Assembly: GCA_031296115.1 (NCBI GenBank)
Contig: JARLGI010000119.1
Location: forward strand, 1 to 64,000
Reading direction: 5' to 3'
Length of the DNA: 64,000 nucleotides
From: Acidobacteriota bacterium
GTDB taxonomy: Bacteria > Acidobacteriota > Terriglobia > Terriglobales > Acidobacteriaceae
The translations under genes were made by a program, and so were the position numbers. The stretch's first letter is position 1; every line of letters starts with the position of its first letter. The notes below the pieces were generated by a model. The model made no database searches and was not told where the DNA came from. It saw nothing but the letters and a program-made list of their open reading frames with translations. Below are positions 15,191 through 23,602 of this stretch, piece after piece.

Positions 15191-15538
15191 CTATTTGCCG
15201 GCGCCGGCGGCCATTTTCTTTACCATCGCGATGACCAGCCTGCGATCACTGTCGTTCAGTCCCGGAGAGTAGCGGCGAATCTGAGTGAGAAACCGCACTT
15301 CGTCTTCCGCCAAGCGAGGCACGGCCTTGTTGCCATTCTCTCCGGGACCACCGAAGAATTGCGCCAACGGCAGGTCCATTGCGGTGGCGATCTTGGCCAG
15401 GGTGTCCAGGGAAGGTATGGTGTGTCCATTCTCGACCCGCGAGAGATAACACCGCAGCAGACCGGTGCGTTTTTCGATATCGCCTTGAGACATGCCTTTT
15501 TGCAGGCGGAAGTTGCGGATGGTTTCCCCGATATTCAT
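15191..15538 (-). CDS. XRE-family transcriptional regulator
   Basis: A 115-residue DNA-binding protein with one helix-turn-helix domain at the N-terminus: IGETIRNFRLQKGMSQGDIEKRTGLLRCYLSRVENGHTIPSLDTLAKIATAMDLPLAQFF (residues about 3-62, cited as a region). The C-terminal half (RLAEDEVRFLTQI, NDSDRRLVIAMVKKMAA) is helical and looks like an oligomerisation tail with no sensor domain. The start at 15538 was chosen because the upstream extension is not HTH-like. It is monocistronic with its own terminator; regulated genes are unknown. Confidence 0.88.
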   Translation of the reverse strand: MNIGETIRNFRLQKGMSQGDIEKRTGLLRCYLSRVENGHTIPSLDTLAKIATAMDLPLAQFFGGPGENGNKAVPRLAEDEVRFLTQIRRYSPGLNDSDRRLVIAMVKKMAAGAGK

Positions 15539-15684
15539 GAGAATTGTGCGTCCTGGAAGGAAGTGGCCATAATGTTGACTGCATAGTAACCATAGGCAAT
15601 GAGGCGTGGCAAGCGAATTCTCTTGCATGCACAAGATCCGAGGCAAATTTCCATAACGGAACAGTAATGAGATTGCTTTCCGAG

Positions 15685-15879
15685 TCACCGAGATGGTCTG
15701 AGAAGGAGAACTAGGGTGCCATGCTTGGACTGTGAACTACGAATGCAAGGGAAGCATGAGTTGCAGTGCCTACTCCAGGGAAAGCAGTACTCCCGGGGAA
15801 GTTCCGCCTGGTATTCGCGAAACAAGCTGCGCACCTGTTCCAGGTGCGCTGGCGTAACGGCTTCTATGATCTCGCTCAC
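15685..15879 (-). pseudogene. Truncated GNAT acetyltransferase remnant
   Basis: The first 35 codons (MSEIIEAVTPAHLEQVRSLF, then REYQAELP) match the N-terminal helix and loop of GNAT N-acetyltransferases. After about YCFPW the frame turns into unrelated cysteine- and serine-rich sequence and stops at codon 65. The acetyl-CoA binding motif (Q/RxxGxG/A) is missing and I could not find it in other frames nearby. Its ATG lies 22 nt after the fabG stop, so it may still be transcribed behind fabG. Most of the gene has been lost. Confidence 0.5.
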
Positions 15880-15900
15880 GCTTCACCGGCTGCGGAAAAA

Positions 15901-16647
15901 TCAGCCCATCAAGATTCCGCCATTGACCTTCAGCACTTCGCCCGTGATATAGCCGGCCTCCTCCGACGCCAGGAACTTTACGGCGTGGGCCACGTCGAGG
16001 TCGCTGCCGGCGCGCCCCAGCGGAATGTTCTTGAGCAGGCCCTCTTTCAGCTCCGGCGACAGGACCTCGGTCATGGCAGTCTCAATGAAGCCCGGGGCCA
16101 CCGCATTCACCGTGATGTTGCGCGAGCCCACTTCGCGGGCGACCGCCATGGTCAGACCAATCAGCCCCGCCTTCGACGACGAGTAGTTAGCCTGCCCGGC
16201 CTGCCCAATCTGGCCAAAGATGCTGGTGATGTTGATGATCCGCCCCCAGCGTTGCTTCAGCATCGAGCTAATCACCGCCTGTGTAAGGAGAAACGGCGCG
16301 GTGAGATTGGTGGCGATGACCTCATCCCAGTCGGCGCGTTTCATGCGCATGACCAGTTGATCGCGAGTAATTCCCGCGTTATTCACCAGGATGTCGATTT
16401 TGCCGAATTGCGCGACGACGGCCTTTACTCCCGCCTTGATCTCGGCCTCATTTGCGACATCCATCTTGAAAGCTGCAGCATCGCCGCCTTTGTCCTTGAT
16501 TTCTCCGGCAAGCTGCTCCAGCTTTTCCTGGTTGCGCGCGCACAACGCGACTTTTGCTCCCGCCCCGGCCAGGACCAGTGCGCACGCTCGTCCAATCCCC
16601 TGCGAGGCTCCCGTAACCAGCGCGACCCGCCCTTCCACTCCTGCCAT
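15901..16647 (-). CDS. fabG: 3-oxoacyl-[acyl-carrier-protein] reductase
   Basis: NADPH-dependent reduction of 3-ketoacyl-ACP in fatty acid elongation. The 248-residue short-chain dehydrogenase has the cofactor motif TGASQGIG (residues 13-20), NNAG, the catalytic serine in INITSIFG, and YSSSK with the catalytic Tyr and Lys. It ends with the FabG-typical EVLKVNGGILMG. The start follows AGGAGG by 5 nt. No acpP or fabD neighbours are present, so a role in another keto-reduction cannot be excluded, but the sequence matches housekeeping FabG closely. Confidence 0.9.
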   Translation of the reverse strand: MAGVEGRVALVTGASQGIGRACALVLAGAGAKVALCARNQEKLEQLAGEIKDKGGDAAAFKMDVANEAEIKAGVKAVVAQFGKIDILVNNAGITRDQLVMRMKRADWDEVIATNLTAPFLLTQAVISSMLKQRWGRIINITSIFGQIGQAGQANYSSSKAGLIGLTMAVAREVGSRNITVNAVAPGFIETAMTEVLSPELKEGLLKNIPLGRAGSDLDVAHAVKFLASEEAGYITGEVLKVNGGILMG

Positions 16648-16734
16648 GAAAGCCTCCTGCGCAAATAAAGCTGGATTATAAACACCGGCTAACGAATGAA
16701 CCTTGGAGCGAGGACTTATCCGGGAGGATTCGCG

Positions 16735-17538
16735 TTACAGCAGCCGCTCCGGCGCCCAGACCAGCACTTTCAGCTCGCGCGAGAAATAGGCCAGTTCCGG
16801 CTGCGCTGGCAGTTGAATCGCCGCGGCCTGCGCCATGGTGTTCTCCTCCACTTCGACCGCAGCTTCCTGCAAGTCCCAGGGAAGATGATGGATCTCGCCG
16901 CGATAGAGCCGCTTGCGGCTGAAGGCGTACAGGCAGTAACGCTCGCTAAGGAAGTGCTCGAGCGAGCCCGGATGGGCCCGGAACGGCGACGACATAGGAC
17001 CATACGAGCACCGCAACTCGGCGGGCTTCGGTCCATGCACCCGCTTTGAAGCGTACTCAATCCTCGCTCCGCCTTGGCCCTTCACCTTCATCGACGAGTG
17101 CCAATACGGCAACCGGTAGAACATGCGTGCGCCCCAGACCGCGGACAGATTGCTGGCGTCCAGGCTGAAGAAGTAAACGCCCGGCTTGCCGTCGCGGCTG
17201 ACGTAGGTGCGCACATTGACTTCCCAGAAGTGCGAGACCCACGGCAGCGAAGGCACTCCCGGCGGCCGCAGATGATTGATCCAGAATGGCGTGACCGAAA
17301 CCCACGCGCGCTGCTGGTAGGTATCGAGGGTCAACACATCGGGGACCAGCGGGCGCAGCACTTCGGGCGGCAGAGCGTAGTGCAGGAAGAGCAGATCATG
17401 CCAGCGCTGGGTCATGATCCACGGCGCCATGGGCGCCGGCCACGGGCGGTGCGCCGTGGCAAACAGGATGGAATCGGCGCCTACCCACTGCGTCCGGCTG
17501 TCACCCACTTCCAAGTGGTTGGTAACTTTAGTGACCAC
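16735..17538 (-). CDS. DUF2071 (YqjF-like) family protein
   Basis: A 267-residue protein of the YqjF/DUF2071 family, recognisable by MTQRWHDLLFLHYALPPEVLRPLVP near the N-terminus, WVSVTPFWINHLRPPG, FWEVNVRTYV and GVYFFSLDASN. The fold resembles acetoacetate decarboxylase, but no catalytic role has been shown for this family. The N-terminal start GTG/ATG at 17538 gives a leader of about 40 residues before the conserved region, so a later start is possible. It is divergent from thyX. Confidence 0.8.
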   Translation of the reverse strand: MVTKVTNHLEVGDSRTQWVGADSILFATAHRPWPAPMAPWIMTQRWHDLLFLHYALPPEVLRPLVPDVLTLDTYQQRAWVSVTPFWINHLRPPGVPSLPWVSHFWEVNVRTYVSRDGKPGVYFFSLDASNLSAVWGARMFYRLPYWHSSMKVKGQGGARIEYASKRVHGPKPAELRCSYGPMSSPFRAHPGSLEHFLSERYCLYAFSRKRLYRGEIHHLPWDLQEAAVEVEENTMAQAAAIQLPAQPELAYFSRELKVLVWAPERLL

Positions 17539-17670
17539 GTGAGTCTGTCATCAGGTTAATCTTATCCGCGGCACTGGCGCTGTGATATGCGACCATTCCA
17601 CAAACTTTTTAACAATTCCCACAGGGCAGGCCGTTGCCCCCCGATTCGGCAGCGCATATCATTCAGCGCA

Positions 17671-19245
17671 ATGTCCTCCCGTCCCAAGAAAGCCACGGAC
17701 AACGTGCATCACGACCACGAGCCCACCACCGATGTTTACGCCGTACACGGCGCCGACCCCGAAGTGCAGGCCTATGGCATGGCGAAATATTCGCGCTCGG
17801 CACTTTCCCTGCGCGAGTCGCTGGCTGAGATCAACGAGCAGAAGGCGGAAAAGTTCCTCAACACCTTCTACTTCCAGTACGGCCATCGCAGCATTGCAGA
17901 TTTAGCGCACATCGCCTTCGCTGTCGAGCGGTTGTCGATCCTGTCGGCGACGGTCGCGGTGGACGAGCCACGCTGGGACGGCCAGGAGCGTTCCACACGC
18001 TACCAGGATTTCCAGAAGAGCGGGTACTTCGTTCCCGATTTCGGCGCGGATGAGGCGGCCCGCACGTTGTACCGCGAGACCATCGACCTGCTGTTCGCGG
18101 AGTACCAGCACTTCTCGGAAGAGATGTTCTTCTTCCTGCGCGACCGCACCCCCAAGCCGACGGAGATGAAGCAGGACGCTTACGAGCGAACCCTCCGCGC
18201 CCGCGCCTTCGACCTGTCGCGCTACCTGCTGCCGCTGGCTACCAATACCTCGCTCGGCCAGATTGTCAGCGCGCGCACCCTGGAAACGCAGGTTTCCCGC
18301 TTGTTGTCGCACACCCATGCGGAAGTACGCCGCCTGGGCGGGTTGCTGAAGGACGCCGCTCGCGAACCCGCCTACAACGTGGGACATGCCGTTGCCGGCA
18401 AGCTGCTGCAGGAGATCGAACGCGGCGCGCCGTCGCTTGCTCAGTCGGCGCGCGAGTTTCTGCTCCGCGAAGTGCGGGTGGCGCCCACGCTGATGAAATA
18501 CGCAGAGCCCAGCCCCTACGAGATGGAGACTCGCCGCGAGTTGAGGGCCGCGGCCGCGGAGCTGTTGGGCGGCATCGCCATCGAGCCTGCGCCCACGGTC
18601 GATCTGTTGGACGCCGAGCCGCTGGAAGTCGAGTTGGCCGCGACGCTGTTGTATCAGTATTCGCGCCACCCCTACCGCCAGGTCCGCGAGGTGGTGCAGG
18701 CGCTTTCGGAAGCGCAGCGACGCGAACTCATCGATCTGGGACTGCGCCACCGCGGGCGCTTTGACGAGGTTTCGCGCGCCTTCTGCGCCGGCCAGCAGTT
18801 CCGCTTCGACATCCTGATGGACATCGGCGGCTTCCGCGACATGCACCGCCATCGGCGCTGCGTGCAGATTGTGCAGGACTACACCGCTGCCCACGGCTAC
18901 GATCGGCCCGAGGAGATCGAAGCTGCCGGCCTTACCACTCGCTACAACTCGACGATGCAGCGAGCGCGCGATGCCGTTGCGCAGCTTGCCGCACGCGATG
19001 CGACCGAAGCCCGGGAGCAATCGCAGTACGTCATCCCGATGGCCTACCGCAAACGCACGCTCTTCAAGATGGATTTGTCGGAAGCGATTTACATCAGCGA
19101 GCTACGCACCGGCGTCGCCGGACACTTCTCCTACCGTAACGTGGCCTACGCCATGTACGAAGCCGTGGCGCAGCGCTACCCGGCGTTGGCGCAATATTTC
19201 CGCGTGACCGACGTGCGCGAGCCGGTGGATTTGCTCAAGCGCTGA
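17671..19245 (+). CDS. thyX: Double-length ThyX-like flavin-dependent thymidylate synthase
   Basis: ThyX makes dTMP from dUMP using FAD, NADPH and methylene-tetrahydrofolate. This 524-residue protein is about twice the usual length and appears to contain two ThyX-related halves. The N-terminal half has FYFQYGHRSIADLAH (71-80) and ERSTRYQDF (106-114), matching the GHES and SQRYV landmarks, but lacks the RHR triad between them (it has DEPRWDG instead). The C-terminal half has RHR at 393-395 (MHRHRR) and a ThyX-like end (ELRTGVAGHFSYRN). No other thymidylate synthase is in the window. The start at 17671 was chosen because upstream codons have no similarity and a -10-like TATCAT lies 8 nt upstream. 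Confidence 0.8.
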   Translation: MSSRPKKATDNVHHDHEPTTDVYAVHGADPEVQAYGMAKYSRSALSLRESLAEINEQKAEKFLNTFYFQYGHRSIADLAHIAFAVERLSILSATVAVDEPRWDGQERSTRYQDFQKSGYFVPDFGADEAARTLYRETIDLLFAEYQHFSEEMFFFLRDRTPKPTEMKQDAYERTLRARAFDLSRYLLPLATNTSLGQIVSARTLETQVSRLLSHTHAEVRRLGGLLKDAAREPAYNVGHAVAGKLLQEIERGAPSLAQSAREFLLREVRVAPTLMKYAEPSPYEMETRRELRAAAAELLGGIAIEPAPTVDLLDAEPLEVELAATLLYQYSRHPYRQVREVVQALSEAQRRELIDLGLRHRGRFDEVSRAFCAGQQFRFDILMDIGGFRDMHRHRRCVQIVQDYTAAHGYDRPEEIEAAGLTTRYNSTMQRARDAVAQLAARDATEAREQSQYVIPMAYRKRTLFKMDLSEAIYISELRTGVAGHFSYRNVAYAMYEAVAQRYPALAQYFRVTDVREPVDLLKR

Positions 19246-19381
19246 TGCCGGGATTCGCCGGCGACTTTAGAATGTTTCGCCTCGTCGATAGGGCGGCTTG
19301 CGTCCTTCGGCTCCCGCGGCTCATCAAACAATTCTGTCCTCGCGACGTATTTCTATTCAGCGTCTTGCTTCCGGAGGTCCC

Positions 19382-20293
19382 ATGTCCCTGCGCCCAGTTA
19401 AGCGCCTCATCAGGTCCAAGCCAACTCTGGAAGGCGCCGGAGTGCACCTGCGCCGCGCCTTCGGTTTCGGCAACACCACGGATTTCGACCCGTTCCTGCT
19501 GCTCGACGACTTCCGCAACGACGTCCCCGAGGACTACCTGGCGGGCTTTCCCTGGCATCCGCATCGCGGCATCGAGACCATCACCTACGTCCTTGCCGGC
19601 ACGGTCGAGCACGGCGACAGCATGGGTAACCGAGGAGCGATCGCCTCGGGCGACGTGCAATGGATGACCGCCGGCAGCGGCATCATTCACCAGGAAATGC
19701 CGAAGGGCGACTCGGCCGGACGCATGCATGGCTTCCAGTTGTGGGCGAACCTGCCGTCGGCGCTGAAGATGACGCAGCCCCGCTACCAGGAGGTAAAGTC
19801 GCCTGACATCCCGGAGATCACCGACGATGACGGTACCCACGTGCGTGTCGTCTGCGGCAGCTTCTGGGGGAAGAAGGGCCCGGTCGACGGCATCGCCGCC
19901 GACCCGATCTACCTCGACGTGTCGGTTGCGCCCGGCAGGAGAAAGACGTTGCCGATCGAGACTATGCGTCACGCCTTCGCTTACGTCTTCGGTGGAGATG
20001 GAAAGTTCTGTAACGCCTCCGGCCCTCTGGCGGTACCCACCGAGGATGTGGGATGGCTGCAGACGCATCCACCGACTGACGCCGACAACCGCTCGCTGGT
20101 TCTCTTCGATCGTGGGGATGAAGTCACGGTGCAGGCCGGCGACGATGGCATTCGCTTCCTACTGGTCTCCGGAAAGCCGCTGGAGGAGCCGGTCGCATGG
20201 TATGGCCCCATCGTGATGAACACCCAGGAGCAGCTCCGCGACGCCTTCGACGAGTTGGAACGCGGCACCTTCCTGAAGAATGAGGCGCGCTAA
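19382..20293 (+). CDS. Pirin family protein
   Basis: A 303-residue bicupin of the pirin family; some members are quercetinases, others regulators. The N-terminal cupin has the metal-binding pattern PWHPHRGIETITYVLAG with further ligand histidines and glutamate in GSGIIHQEMP. The characteristic FQLWANLPSALKMTQPRYQEV and the C-terminal NTQEQLRDAFDELERGTF are both present. Three His and one Glu of the first cupin appear intact, so an enzymatic role is possible. The start at 19382 has GGAGG 5 nt upstream. It follows thyX by 136 nt with its own TTTAGAATG promoter-like element near 19264. Confidence 0.9.
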   Translation: MSLRPVKRLIRSKPTLEGAGVHLRRAFGFGNTTDFDPFLLLDDFRNDVPEDYLAGFPWHPHRGIETITYVLAGTVEHGDSMGNRGAIASGDVQWMTAGSGIIHQEMPKGDSAGRMHGFQLWANLPSALKMTQPRYQEVKSPDIPEITDDDGTHVRVVCGSFWGKKGPVDGIAADPIYLDVSVAPGRRKTLPIETMRHAFAYVFGGDGKFCNASGPLAVPTEDVGWLQTHPPTDADNRSLVLFDRGDEVTVQAGDDGIRFLLVSGKPLEEPVAWYGPIVMNTQEQLRDAFDELERGTFLKNEAR

Positions 20294-20662
20294 AACTGGT
20301 TGGAGGTCGGGCGGTTCATCCGTAGTCGCGTAGGCGCGAGATTGTTGTCTCGATCGGTGGTTCCGCTATCTTTCTGCTTTTGTCATCCCGAGCGAGGACT
20401 TCAGTCCGAGTCGAGGGAGCTGTTTGCTGACAACCGACAACTGGCTACTGACAACTGTTGTTTGTCATCCTGAGCGAGCGTAGCGAGTCGAAGGACCCCT
20501 ATAGCCTCCCGCATCCAGCGCTTCGACGCTCGACACTCACGGCTGGTGCGGTCCCAGCCGCGCAGCGGCGTTATTTGTTTTAGCCGTGGGCGTAAGCCCG
20601 CGGTAAATTAGAAAGACGGCTGAGCCGCGGTGCGGCGGCACGCTTTCCACGAAAGGAATCCC
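20294..20662. repeat. Repeat-rich intergenic region with two copies of the TGTCATCC repeat
   Basis: No gene is visible in this 369-nt gap. It holds two direct copies of the dispersed repeat also found inside prmC: 20381-20420 (TGTCATCCCGAGCGAGGACT form) and 20463-20503 (TGTCATCCTGAGCGAGCGTA form). Between them is an ACTGACAACTG-type phrase (20426-20460) like those at 21220-21245 and 51790-51845. A further GC-rich symmetrical stretch (GTGGGCGTAAGCCCGC) lies at 20586-20603. Confidence 0.75.
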
Positions 20663-21049
20663 ATGGCCCAGGACTATCTCCTGAAGACCGAAGCTTCGGC
20701 ATACTCATTCGCCGATCTCGAACGCGACAAAACCACCCTCTGGGACGGCGTGACCAATCCCGTCGCGCTGAAAAACCTGCGCGCCATGCAGCCCGGAGAC
20801 CGGCTCATCATCTACGAAACCGGCGACCGCAAGAGCGCGGTCGGCACGGCATCGGCGGTGTCGGTCGATCCCTCCGATCCCCGCAACCCGCAGGTGAAAA
20901 TCAAGGTCGGCCGAGCCCTGCCCAAGCCCGTCTCGCTGGCCGAGATCAAAGCCAACGCACTCTTCGCCGATTCGCCGCTGGTGCGCCAGGGCCGCCTCTC
21001 CGTCGTGCCCCTGACGGCGGCGCAGTACAAACTCCTGGCGGGCGAGTAG
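20663..21049 (+). CDS. EVE-domain protein
   Basis: A 128-residue EVE (thymocyte nuclear protein 1-like) domain protein. EVE domains belong to the PUA-like fold and bind modified bases in RNA or DNA. Signature segments are YLLKTEASAYSFADLERD at the start, WDGVTNPVALKNLRAMQPGDRLIIYETG, and LIEIKANALFADSPLVRQGRLSVVPL-like sequence near the end. It is somewhat short (usual about 140-155), because the family's C-terminal helix is reduced. The start ATG 20663 has AAAGGAA 6 nt upstream. It stands alone, with no restriction or modification genes nearby to suggest a defence role. Confidence 0.88.
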   Translation: MAQDYLLKTEASAYSFADLERDKTTLWDGVTNPVALKNLRAMQPGDRLIIYETGDRKSAVGTASAVSVDPSDPRNPQVKIKVGRALPKPVSLAEIKANALFADSPLVRQGRLSVVPLTAAQYKLLAGE

Positions 21050-21876
21050 GCGGGATGTACGGCTTCGCAGGTTACCTTCCTACCCGATTGTTACTAAAGT
21101 ACAGTTACCCTGCCTGTACCTTCGTAACTTGACACGCGGCGCGTTGGCTTAGGCTTTTCGGTAGGCCTCGGATTGCGCCTGCACCCGCCCGAGGGCGCGG
21201 TGGATCGTTCTTTGACAGATGAGTACCAGTTGCCAGTTGTCGGTACCCAGTGGTTAGACGGGAGAAAAGCCACAGAGCTCGCGCTCGGCTTTTGTCCTTG
21301 TCGCCAAGGAAGGTTAACCTCTGCGTCGGACGTGCCGGGCGCACGAAATCGGCCTCAGCACCCCGGTAAGCCATTATTTTTGAATACTTTGCTACTAACC
21401 CCAATATTTTGACGACTTTGGCGGAGTTTCGCAAGGTATTGATAATATTTACCTTAGGTGGCATGTTAAGTTGCGTATTTGGAGGACTTTAGGGGCAAAA
21501 TCCTCCAAACAAACGGGTTACAAAATGAAATATTTTTTCACTCCCCTCGCTGCCTCTGGAAAAAGCCAGCCGTTCCCGCGATCAAAGTGTGGTTACCAAG
21601 TCTCCCCTTTAGCTGGATCGGCCAAAGGGTGAGTTGAGACCTGCGGCCACTCCGGCCGGCTCTAACGTGGCTGGACCAAACCTGACGTCTATTTCGCTAT
21701 TTCTTCGCTTTTTGCGACGATCCGGATGTATAATGCAGCGTCGGTACTCATGCGCCTTCGTACACGAAATGCCCAAGCCGTTGTGGCGCCTGCCTCGCTG
21801 ACCTATCGCAATTCCTGTTTAGCAGCTCTCCCGGAGCCATGCCATGCCGGGCCCGAGCACCCAAGGAGCGCCATTC
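21050..21876. other. Long intergenic region upstream of recA
   Basis: More than 800 nt without a supported gene. A minus-strand frame at 21105-21464 looks spurious (no family, partly repeat sequence). Visible structure: GTACC...GGTAC around an AGTTGCCAGTTGTC core (21226-21248); GGAGGA/TCCTCC inverted repeat at 21481-21506; and a two-part stem at 21600-21640 (GTCTC with GAGAC outside, CCCTTT with AAAGGG inside). The likely recA -10 box TATAAT is at 21729-21734. The region may hold a structured RNA, but no known RNA family was recognised. Confidence 0.5.
21729..21734 (+). promoter_or_regulatory. Candidate recA -10 box
   Basis: A perfect TATAAT preceded directly by TG. It would give a leader of about 135 nt. 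The -35 region is poor. I found no convincing LexA-type palindrome around it. Confidence 0.45.
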
Positions 21877-22962
21877 ATGGCTGACGAAAAAACTGAAAAA
21901 AGCCGGGCCATCGACCTGACGATGTCGCAGATCGAAAAGCAGTTCGGCAAAGGCTCCATCATGAAGTTGGGGAGCAAAGGGGCCGTAGTACCCATCTCGG
22001 TGATCTCGACGGGAGCGATTTCCTTCGACGCCGCCCTCGGCGTGGGCGGGTTCCCGCGGGGGCGCGTGGTCGAGATTTTTGGGCCGGAATCCTCCGGCAA
22101 GACCACCATCGCGCTGCAAGTGATTGCCGAAGCGCAGCGCCAGGGCGGCATGGCGGCCTTTGTGGACGCCGAGCACGCTCTCGATCCCATCTACGCCGCC
22201 AAGCTGGGCGTAGACGTGGACAACCTGCTGGTCTCGCAGCCCGACTACGGCGAGCAGGCGCTGGAGATCTCCGAGGCACTGGTGCGCTCGGGGGCCATCG
22301 ACGTGCTGGTGGTGGATTCGGTGGCCGCGCTGGTGCCCAAGGCCGAACTGGACGGCGAGAGGGGCGACAGCCACGTCGGACTGCAGGCCCGCCTGATGTC
22401 GCAGGCGCTGCGCAAGCTGACCGGCATTGTCGCCAAGTCGCACACCTGTTTCGTGTTCATCAACCAGATCCGGGAAAAGATTGGCGTGATGTTCGGCAAT
22501 CCGGAAACCACCACCGGCGGCCGCGCGCTGAAATTTTATTCGTCGGTGCGCATAGATATACGGCGCATCGGCGCCATCAAGGACGGCGACCAGGTGGTGG
22601 GCTCGCGCACCCGGGTGAAGATCGTGAAGAACAAGACCGCCGCGCCTTTTCGCGAGGCCGAGTTTGACATGATGTACGGCGAAGGCATTTCCAAGGAGGG
22701 CGACCTGATCGATCTCGCGGTGAACCTGAACCTGGTGGAGAAGTCAGGCTCGTGGTTCAGCTACAAGGGCGAACGCGTCGGCCAGGGCCGCGAAAACGCC
22801 AAGCAGTTCCTCAAGGACAACAAGGACATCGCGGTCAAGATCGAGACTGAAGTCCGCAAGAGCCTGGGACTGATCTCGGTGGCCGACAAGGCGCAGGCCG
22901 CAGCGGCCAATGCCGAAGCCGCTCCCAACGCCACGCCCAAAGGTCCGGCCGGGCGGAAATAA
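21877..22962 (+). CDS. recA: Recombinase RecA
   Basis: Forms filaments on single-stranded DNA for strand exchange and triggers LexA self-cleavage in the SOS response. The 361-residue protein has the N-terminal helix ([16 protein letters not shown]), Walker [10 protein letters not shown] at 69-77, the Walker B strand [11 protein letters not shown], the L1/L2 DNA-binding loops around [16 protein letters not shown] and [17 protein letters not shown], and the MAW-like [22 protein letters not shown]. The tail is Ala/Pro-rich ([16 protein letters not shown]) rather than strongly acidic as in E. coli. The start ATG 21877 follows AAGGAG by 9 nt; the upstream ATG 21844 is not needed. Confidence 0.96.
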   Translation: MADEKTEKSRAIDLTMSQIEKQFGKGSIMKLGSKGAVVPISVISTGAISFDAALGVGGFPRGRVVEIFGPESSGKTTIALQVIAEAQRQGGMAAFVDAEHALDPIYAAKLGVDVDNLLVSQPDYGEQALEISEALVRSGAIDVLVVDSVAALVPKAELDGERGDSHVGLQARLMSQALRKLTGIVAKSHTCFVFINQIREKIGVMFGNPETTTGGRALKFYSSVRIDIRRIGAIKDGDQVVGSRTRVKIVKNKTAAPFREAEFDMMYGEGISKEGDLIDLAVNLNLVEKSGSWFSYKGERVGQGRENAKQFLKDNKDIAVKIETEVRKSLGLISVADKAQAAAANAEAAPNATPKGPAGRK

Positions 22963-22972
22963 ACCTCGCGAA

Positions 22973-22995
22973 CAGGGCCCCGGCGGCCGGCCCTG
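22973..22995 (+). terminator. Hairpin after recA
   Basis: Stem CAGGGCC/GGCCCTG (22973-22979 with 22989-22995) with a GC-rich loop, 10 nt after the stop, followed by CTTTCG. A probable terminator with a weak T-tract. Confidence 0.6.
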
Positions 22996-23065
22996 CTTTC
23001 GCATTGCCTCGCGGCGCAGCGCAGAATAAAATCATCCAGCGCAAATTCCCGCCGTCCGAGGGTCC

Positions 23066-23602
23066 TTGAAGGATATCGTCGCCATCTATCCCGGTTCGTT
23101 CGATCCCGTGACGAACGGTCATCTTGATTTGATCCATCGCGGTAGCAAATTGTTTGGCCGGTTGATTGTGGCCATCGCCCGAAATCTGGACAAAGCGGAA
23201 CCGCTGTTCGACCTCGAAGAGCGCAAGGAAATGCTCGAAGCCATGACCGCGGAACTCGACAATGTCAGCGTCGAAATCTTCGAGGGCCTGCTGGTCCACT
23301 ATTGCATACAGAGAAACGCCAACGCGGTGCTGCGCGGCATCCGCGCGGTCAGCGACTACGAGTTCGAATTGCAGATGGCGTTGATGAACCGCAAGATGGA
23401 ACCGCGCGTGGAAACCGTCTTCATGATGCCCGCGGAAAAGTATTCCTACCTGAGCGCCCGCATTGTGCGGGAAATCGCCAAGCTTGGCGGGCCGCTGACT
23501 GGTCTGGTGCCGGAAATGGTGGAACAGCGCGTGCGGCGCAAGATTGCCCAGAAGCAAACCAGTTCGACAGGAAGTCATCTCAAGCGAAGGACCAAACCAT
23601 GA
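23066..23602 (+). CDS. coaD: Phosphopantetheine adenylyltransferase
   Basis: Transfers AMP from ATP to 4'-phosphopantetheine, the fourth step of coenzyme A synthesis. The 178-residue protein begins AIYPGSFDPVTNGHLDLI with the nucleotidyltransferase T/HxGH signature (NGHLD). It has RNLDKAEPLFDLEERKEM, the LLVHYCIQRNANAVLRGIRAVSDYE region, and the second motif YSYLSARIVREIAKLGG, whose Ser binds phosphate. The start is TTG at 23066, with GAGGG upstream; no ATG is available before the conserved PGSFDP. The C-terminus is longer and more basic than usual (about 160). Its stop overlaps the next start as ATGA. Confidence 0.93.
   Translation: MKDIVAIYPGSFDPVTNGHLDLIHRGSKLFGRLIVAIARNLDKAEPLFDLEERKEMLEAMTAELDNVSVEIFEGLLVHYCIQRNANAVLRGIRAVSDYEFELQMALMNRKMEPRVETVFMMPAEKYSYLSARIVREIAKLGGPLTGLVPEMVEQRVRRKIAQKQTSSTGSHLKRRTKP

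Noticed and set aside
21105-21464. A 119-codon minus-strand frame in the recA upstream gap
   Set aside because: No ribosome site, no recognisable domain, and it contains repeat-like sequence; treated as chance.
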